Positions 5,506-8,094 of a stretch of DNA of 8,094 nt are shown piece by piece. The translations under genes were made by a program, and so were the position numbers. The stretch is from Desulfobacteraceae bacterium. Lineage in GTDB: Bacteria; Desulfobacterota; Desulfobacteria; Desulfobacterales; Desulfobacteraceae. How positions within the stretch are numbered: the stretch's first letter is position 1; every line of letters begins with the position of its first letter. The stretch spans positions 1-8,094 of the forward strand of contig JAFLJU010000072.1 in assembly GCA_022712835.1 (NCBI GenBank), given 5' to 3'. The notes under the pieces are model-generated. The model searched no databases, was not told where the DNA came from, and worked only from the letters and a program-made list of their open reading frames with translations.

Positions 5506-7026
5506 CTACAAAAGAGAACTGCATATAGGCGGCCCTTCATCTTCCGGGACATACAAGGGAAACTCCAGAATAAAAGTGGTTCCCTTGGCACCTGTTTTTT
5601 TAACGCTTATTTTGCCACCATGCTCGTCTATGATACCATAAACAATGCTCAACCCAAGTCCCGTACTTTTCCCCACTTCCTTGGTTGTAAAAAACGGATC
5701 AAAGATCTTGGACAAATGTTCCATGGGGATTCCTGCCCCGGTGTCCTTAACCTCCAGAAAAACCTTTTTGTGAAGCTTGTCCTTATAGGTGTTCAGGGTG
5801 ATTTTTCCGTTACCGTCCATGGCGTCTGCGGCATTAATGATCAAATTAATAATCACCTGGTTAAGCTTATTGGTATCGGCATTGAGCAGCATCATTTCAT
5901 CGGCGAGATACCGGACAATTTTAATGTTCCGAAATTTTTTCTGATCCCGGACCAATTTCAGGCTCTGTGCCACAATCTCATTAATCTGAACAATATTTTT
6001 GTTGGAATCCGCACTGCGACTGTATACCAAAAGGCTTTTAACTATATTTTTACATCGATTGGCATCTTCCACAATATAGCGCAGATCATCCATTGCTCCC
6101 TCATCCAGATCCTCTCTTTCCAGCAAAAGACTGGCATAGAACAACACACCTGTTAGGGGATTATTGATTTCATGGGCCACACCTGCGGCAAGTTGCCCAA
6201 GTGAAGCCATTTTTTCAGATTGTGCCAATTGCTTCTGGGTAAACTTAAGTTCTTTTTCAACCTTAATCTTGTCTTTCAGGTCATTGTAAATGGCCATTGT
6301 GGCAGATTCTTCGCCCGTATCATCATAAATAATAGCCGCAGACATTTCCACCTCAATCTCCTGGCCCCGGGCGTTGACAATGGTGGTCCTGGGAATGATC
6401 AGTTTTCCTTTGCCTCCGATTTTTTCATTCCGGAGCATCTGCATAATTTCCTTGGCTTTACCCGGCGGGTAAAGCTGCTCCGTATGCGTAATCTTGCCCT
6501 CCCCCCCATTATAATCCCCAAACAATTCCTTTGCCACTGAATTCATCAATTCAATATTGCCCGCACGATCGGCGGCCACAATGGCGGAAGCCGAGGAATA
6601 CATTACCCGACTGATGAACTCTTTAACCCCGATGAGTTGGTTCTCAAGGGATTTGGTCCGGGTAATATCCCGGATACTGGAAATCACAAAGGCCACCTGC
6701 CCTTCATCATCAAAAATAGGAGAAAAAACCCGTTCTTCCCACTTGTATTGATGTTTGATCGTATGGGAATGAACGGCTTTGGTGGTTAACACCTTTGATA
6801 TGGGGCAGTCCTCTGAATTGCAGGGGGTATCCTTGTATAAAAATGTATGAAAACACATTTTCCCCAGAATCTCTTCCCGGGTGAGCTTATAGGTGTCATA
6901 AAATTTTTTATTGGCCCCCACCAGGCTTTTATCCGGGGCAATTATCACACTGGGATAGGACAGTGAATCAAAAATACGGGTCCGCCAAAAAAGTTCTTCC
7001 GGCTCAAATCTGGGATCAGATGTCAT
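5506..7026 (-). CDS. soluble PAS-PAS sensor histidine kinase (NtrB-like core)
   Basis: A 506-residue kinase. The first PAS domain (about 16-125) has Cys58 and His60 in KMCFHTF and a PCNSEDCP element (Cys69, Cys74). This layout is familiar from PAS domains of anaerobic bacteria; its ligand is not established here. The second PAS domain (about 135-255) is followed by a coiled linker (about 250-272) and the phospho-acceptor motif GVAHEINNPLTG with His285. The ATPase domain shows NLIINAADAM (394-403), G1 DTGAGIP (428-434), FDPFFTTK (442-449) and G2 GLGLSI (456-461). No membrane span or signal peptide is visible. The start ATG at 7026 overlaps the stop of the ACT-protein gene (ATGA), which argues for coupled translation and a functional link. 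It has no receiver. Its target could be the receiver of the next gene or the sigma-54 regulator at the cluster end; the sequence cannot decide. Confidence 0.95.
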   Translation of the reverse strand: MTSDPRFEPEELFWRTRIFDSLSYPSVIIAPDKSLVGANKKFYDTYKLTREEILGKMCFHTFLYKDTPCNSEDCPISKVLTTKAVHSHTIKHQYKWEERVFSPIFDDEGQVAFVISSIRDITRTKSLENQLIGVKEFISRVMYSSASAIVAADRAGNIELMNSVAKELFGDYNGGEGKITHTEQLYPPGKAKEIMQMLRNEKIGGKGKLIIPRTTIVNARGQEIEVEMSAAIIYDDTGEESATMAIYNDLKDKIKVEKELKFTQKQLAQSEKMASLGQLAAGVAHEINNPLTGVLFYASLLLEREDLDEGAMDDLRYIVEDANRCKNIVKSLLVYSRSADSNKNIVQINEIVAQSLKLVRDQKKFRNIKIVRYLADEMMLLNADTNKLNQVIINLIINAADAMDGNGKITLNTYKDKLHKKVFLEVKDTGAGIPMEHLSKIFDPFFTTKEVGKSTGLGLSIVYGIIDEHGGKISVKKTGAKGTTFILEFPLYVPEDEGPPICSSLL

Positions 7027-8093
7027 GGGCTTTCAAATCCTTTTGTCAGGGCCTGTATAGCCTTTTCTCCCAAAGAATACGGCAAAACCATGCAAATGCT
7101 GGCACCGGTGCAACCGGCCAGCAAAATATTGATGGAATCCGCATTTAAACACGCCATGGCAGTATTAAAGATACCGAACCGATCCCCGAAATGGGGACCA
7201 TGAAAACTGATGAGATCAACGGATAGGGTTTGCCGAACAACGACCCCTTTGGTCGCCTGGACCTGGGAAAAAAAATCTTGTCTGTCTTTGGGGGCCAGGG
7301 GCTCGGTCAAACAATACAGATGCGCCACTGAAGTTTCTTGCATGACAGCGGTAAAATAAAATTTTTTCCCGGACTTGGCTAGGTTTTGCAACCCATTACC
7401 AATGATTTCCAAATGGTTCCGCTGATTTGGAGAAAATGAAAGTTCAAGCATTTCAAGCCCAGCGGTAAGTTTTATTCCATAGGTTTTTATCTTTTCCTCA
7501 ACATAGGTGGCCCGGGTTTCGGGGTACCTATGTTTTACAAACTCAGCTGTCTCATAGGTATAATCCTGCTGGAAGGGGGTGTGAGTCGGGGGAAAATCAA
7601 ATTCCTGCTCAAGGAATGCCAATACTTTTTCCTGGTCAGATCTGTCGATGACAAAAGAAATCATCGCATTGGAAGAAACCATCTGTTGAAATGAAATCCC
7701 ATGTTTCCCAAAGAGACCCATTAAAAACCCCAGGGTATTCAGACTTCCATTATGAGGGTAAACCGACACCTGGCAGACATTGGAAACAAAAATGGAGGAG
7801 GGTTCTTTGCCACCGCCAGATTTTAAGTCAGACGATACGTCAGACGACACGTCAGTCTGTACGTCAGGCAGTTCATCAGACGGAACGTCAGACGGTACGT
7901 CGTGGCAACAAAATACAGAAGTTCCCACCTCATCGGTCCGAAACCCCAGGCAAACAATATTGGTCTTATCTTGTGCCAGAATTTGGTAAAGAGACGATAG
8001 GGTATGGTCCTCCCCTTTAACAGAGGTTTGAAAGACCTGATTCAGCCTGGAACCCAGGCGAATCCCATTAATTCTTATTTGTGAAAGGCTCAT
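7023..8093 (-). CDS. ACT-domain protein resembling the regulatory half of aspartokinase
   Basis: A 356-residue protein (if ATG at 8093 is the start; only one base lies upstream, so the N-terminus may be longer). An N-terminal region (1-65) of uncertain fold is followed by a Val-x-Ser-Asp repeat linker (66-89) and a Gly/Lys stretch. Residues about 104-165 resemble the first ACT domain of aspartokinases (LGFLMGLFGKHGIS followed by SSNAMISFVID). Residues about 285-353 resemble the second (SVDLISFHG...GIFNTAMACL...CTGASICMVLP...A..AL.KGF). The region between (about 200-270) may be another ACT-like fold. No kinase or other catalytic motif is seen. ACT domains usually bind amino acids or other small ligands and oligomerise, so a cytoplasmic ligand sensor is likely. 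The stop overlaps the PAS-PAS kinase start (ATGA), suggesting that it controls or scaffolds that kinase. The specific ligand is unknown. Confidence 0.85.
   Translation of the reverse strand: MSLSQIRINGIRLGSRLNQVFQTSVKGEDHTLSSLYQILAQDKTNIVCLGFRTDEVGTSVFCCHDVPSDVPSDELPDVQTDVSSDVSSDLKSGGGKEPSSIFVSNVCQVSVYPHNGSLNTLGFLMGLFGKHGISFQQMVSSNAMISFVIDRSDQEKVLAFLEQEFDFPPTHTPFQQDYTYETAEFVKHRYPETRATYVEEKIKTYGIKLTAGLEMLELSFSPNQRNHLEIIGNGLQNLAKSGKKFYFTAVMQETSVAHLYCLTEPLAPKDRQDFFSQVQATKGVVVRQTLSVDLISFHGPHFGDRFGIFNTAMACLNADSINILLAGCTGASICMVLPYSLGEKAIQALTKGFESP
7827..7898 (-). repeat. 12-bp coding minisatellite, six copies, in the ACT-protein gene
   Basis: Six adjacent 12-bp units fill 72 bp. On the plus strand the consensus is GTCAGACGGTAC; single units begin at 7827, 7839, 7851, 7863, 7875 and 7887. 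The third and fourth units are the most diverged. On the coding strand they give the tetrapeptides VPSD, VPSD, ELPD, VQTD, VSSD, VSSD (residues 66-89). The unit is a multiple of three, so gain or loss of copies would keep the frame. The product is an acidic, probably flexible linker between the N-terminal region and the first ACT domain. Confidence 0.9.
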
Positions 8094-8094
8094 G

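Noticed and set aside
5443..6156. Long 237-codon plus-strand frame opposite the PAS-PAS kinase
   Set aside because: The minus strand here encodes intact kinase motifs (H, N, G1, F and G2 boxes), so the plus-strand frame is an antisense shadow with no recognisable domain.
7827..7898. CRISPR-like array
   Set aside because: The units are only 12 bp and directly adjacent, with no spacers, and they lie inside a coding frame. This is a minisatellite.
7691..8020. Plus-strand frames opposite the ACT gene with many Thr/Arg/Gln or Ser/Asp repeats
   Set aside because: These are shadows of the 12-bp minisatellite read in other frames. The minus-strand frame carries the ACT-domain motifs.

Overview
The window carries a five-gene signal-transduction cluster on the minus strand (8093 down to 719). 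It reads, in transcription order: an ACT-domain protein shaped like the regulatory half of aspartokinase; a PAS-PAS histidine kinase; a hybrid protein in reversed order (receiver-PAS-histidine kinase); a GAF-PAS histidine kinase; and a sigma-54-dependent NtrC-type response regulator. Facing it from the left is a small cupin protein on the plus strand (348-710), whose stop codon lies 8 bases from the regulator's stop. The organism is probably an anaerobic sulfate-reducing member of the Desulfobacterota (Desulfobacteraceae-like). This is inferred from the moderate GC content, the density of soluble PAS/GAF kinases with cysteine-rich sensor domains, the NtrC-type regulator and the cupin type. No marker gene in the window proves it.

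Layout: 1-347 has no confident gene. It holds a possible minus-strand membrane-protein fragment running off the left edge, a terminator-like palindrome (237-258) and the cupin leader with a strong Shine-Dalgarno sequence. 348-710 is the cupin. 719-3765 is the regulator plus GAF-PAS kinase pair, joined by an ATGA stop/start overlap. 3766-3919 is an AT-rich spacer with a weak candidate sigma-54 promoter and a hairpin. 3920-5452 is the hybrid kinase. 5453-5505 is a short spacer with a small hairpin. 5506-8093 is the PAS-PAS kinase plus ACT protein pair, again joined by an ATGA overlap.

How the genes may work together (inference): none of the three kinases, nor the ACT protein, shows a membrane span or signal peptide. 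The cluster therefore looks like a cytoplasmic cascade reading internal cues: a small ligand, perhaps an amino acid, through ACT, and redox or metal state through Cys-containing PAS and GAF domains. It would converge on one output, activation of sigma-54 promoters. The two ATGA-coupled pairs suggest fixed stoichiometry of ACT protein to kinase and of kinase to regulator. The hybrid kinase between them has a receiver but no Hpt domain, so its receiver more likely tunes its own kinase than relays phosphate. The most distinctive sequence features are the six-copy 12-bp in-frame minisatellite inside the ACT gene and the altered GAFTGA loop (YAFSGA) of the regulator.
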